Source: DATAUD01 sp036268455
GTDB taxonomy: Bacteria; Verrucomicrobiota; Verrucomicrobiia; Limisphaerales; Palsa-1400
Assembly (NCBI GenBank): GCA_036268455.1
Contig: DATAUD010000002.1
Span: 1-64,000 of the forward strand
DNA: 64,000 nt
Direction: 5' to 3'
A program made the translations under genes and the position numbers. Shown here one piece after another: positions 63,731 through 64,000 of this stretch; positions within the stretch are counted from its first letter, which is position 1; each line of letters opens with the position of its first letter. The notes under the pieces are model-generated. The model was not told where the DNA came from, ran no database searches, and worked only from the letters and a program-made list of their open reading frames with translations.

Positions 63731-64000
63731 TTTTTTAGTTTTATTTAGATTTCACTTTGTTTCTCTATCCTGCCTATTGCAGGACAGGCATCCAACAGCG
63801 ATTTCCATGCCAGCCCTTTCGCAGAGTTGTCGAAATACAACTAACATCCTTAATACAAGCAACTTAACTCCATTCCTTTCAATGGCTATTTAAGCTGCAA
63901 AATGTAACATTCCGTAAAGCTTTCCGACACCCCAGCCGCTCTCGAGTCATCGGTTCTCCCGTAACATGCTGTGTCTGGCCTAGTTGCTACTTAGAAGTCT

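Overview
The window looks like a chromosome segment of a Verrucomicrobiota bacterium, probably a soil or aquatic member near the Limisphaerales/Pedosphaera group. The basis is family content, not a computed placement: giant secreted proteins built from Ig-like and LamG domains, a VPDSG-type C-terminal sorting signal, no clear Shine-Dalgarno motif before most starts, and LPS-type glycosyltransferases that imply a Gram-negative envelope. I see no rRNA, tRNA or CRISPR array and no prophage.

Layout. 0-2.4 kb is accessory: an IS630-type transposase tail broken by a frameshift, a secreted GH20-like glycosidase, and an antitoxin/VapC pair whose toxin is frameshifted. 2.4-12.9 kb holds two giant secreted adhesin-like proteins, each followed by a strong terminator hairpin. 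13.0-17.4 kb is a run of four glycosyltransferases, probably for LPS core or another surface glycan. 17.3-20.9 kb has an orphan Phd-type antitoxin, a periplasmic and a cytoplasmic cyclophilin in tandem, a Nudix hydrolase, a HAD phosphatase, an FmdB zinc ribbon and a ModE-like regulator. 21.2-25.7 kb is an RND pump with its adaptor, then hisF and a DUF486 membrane protein. 26.9-29.7 kb (minus strand) carries folP-cdaA-cdaR, so this lineage can probably make c-di-AMP, plus a superoxide dismutase.

29.8-32.5 kb is a second accessory patch: a TacA/TacT-like toxin-antitoxin pair, a decayed gene with two frameshifts, an orphan receiver protein and a Bax-inhibitor-1 family protein. 32.5-35.3 kb is a two-gene module of unknown function in which both proteins carry duplicated histidine motifs and the second probably matures to an N-terminal histidine; I regard it as the best candidate for an undescribed, possibly copper-related, system. 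35.3-41.8 kb holds an unrecognised conserved protein, cinA, an amino-sugar-kinase-like phosphotransferase, radC, an SGNH hydrolase and lysA. 41.8-46.1 kb has an exported Ala/Pro-rich repeat protein and an adaptor-ATPase-permease ABC exporter. 46.1-48.6 kb is an operon of an ECF sigma factor, a likely anti-sigma factor and a protein joining bactofilin-like repeats to an RDD domain. An RRM RNA-binding protein with a structured leader and a fatty-acid-hydroxylase family protein follow.

49.9-59.5 kb (minus strand) is one tight operon: receiver, adaptor, two RND pumps of MdtB/MdtC type and an outer-membrane lipoprotein channel, a complete tripartite efflux system. The window ends with an Hsp15-like S4 protein, a probable small membrane protein, a fused AmiE-like/NamZ-like cell-wall recycling enzyme, and a VPDSG-CTERM-type exported protein. 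The main themes are the cell envelope (surface adhesins, glycan synthesis, efflux, murein salvage). Frameshift damage is confined to the mobile and toxin-related patches, while the core genes read cleanly.
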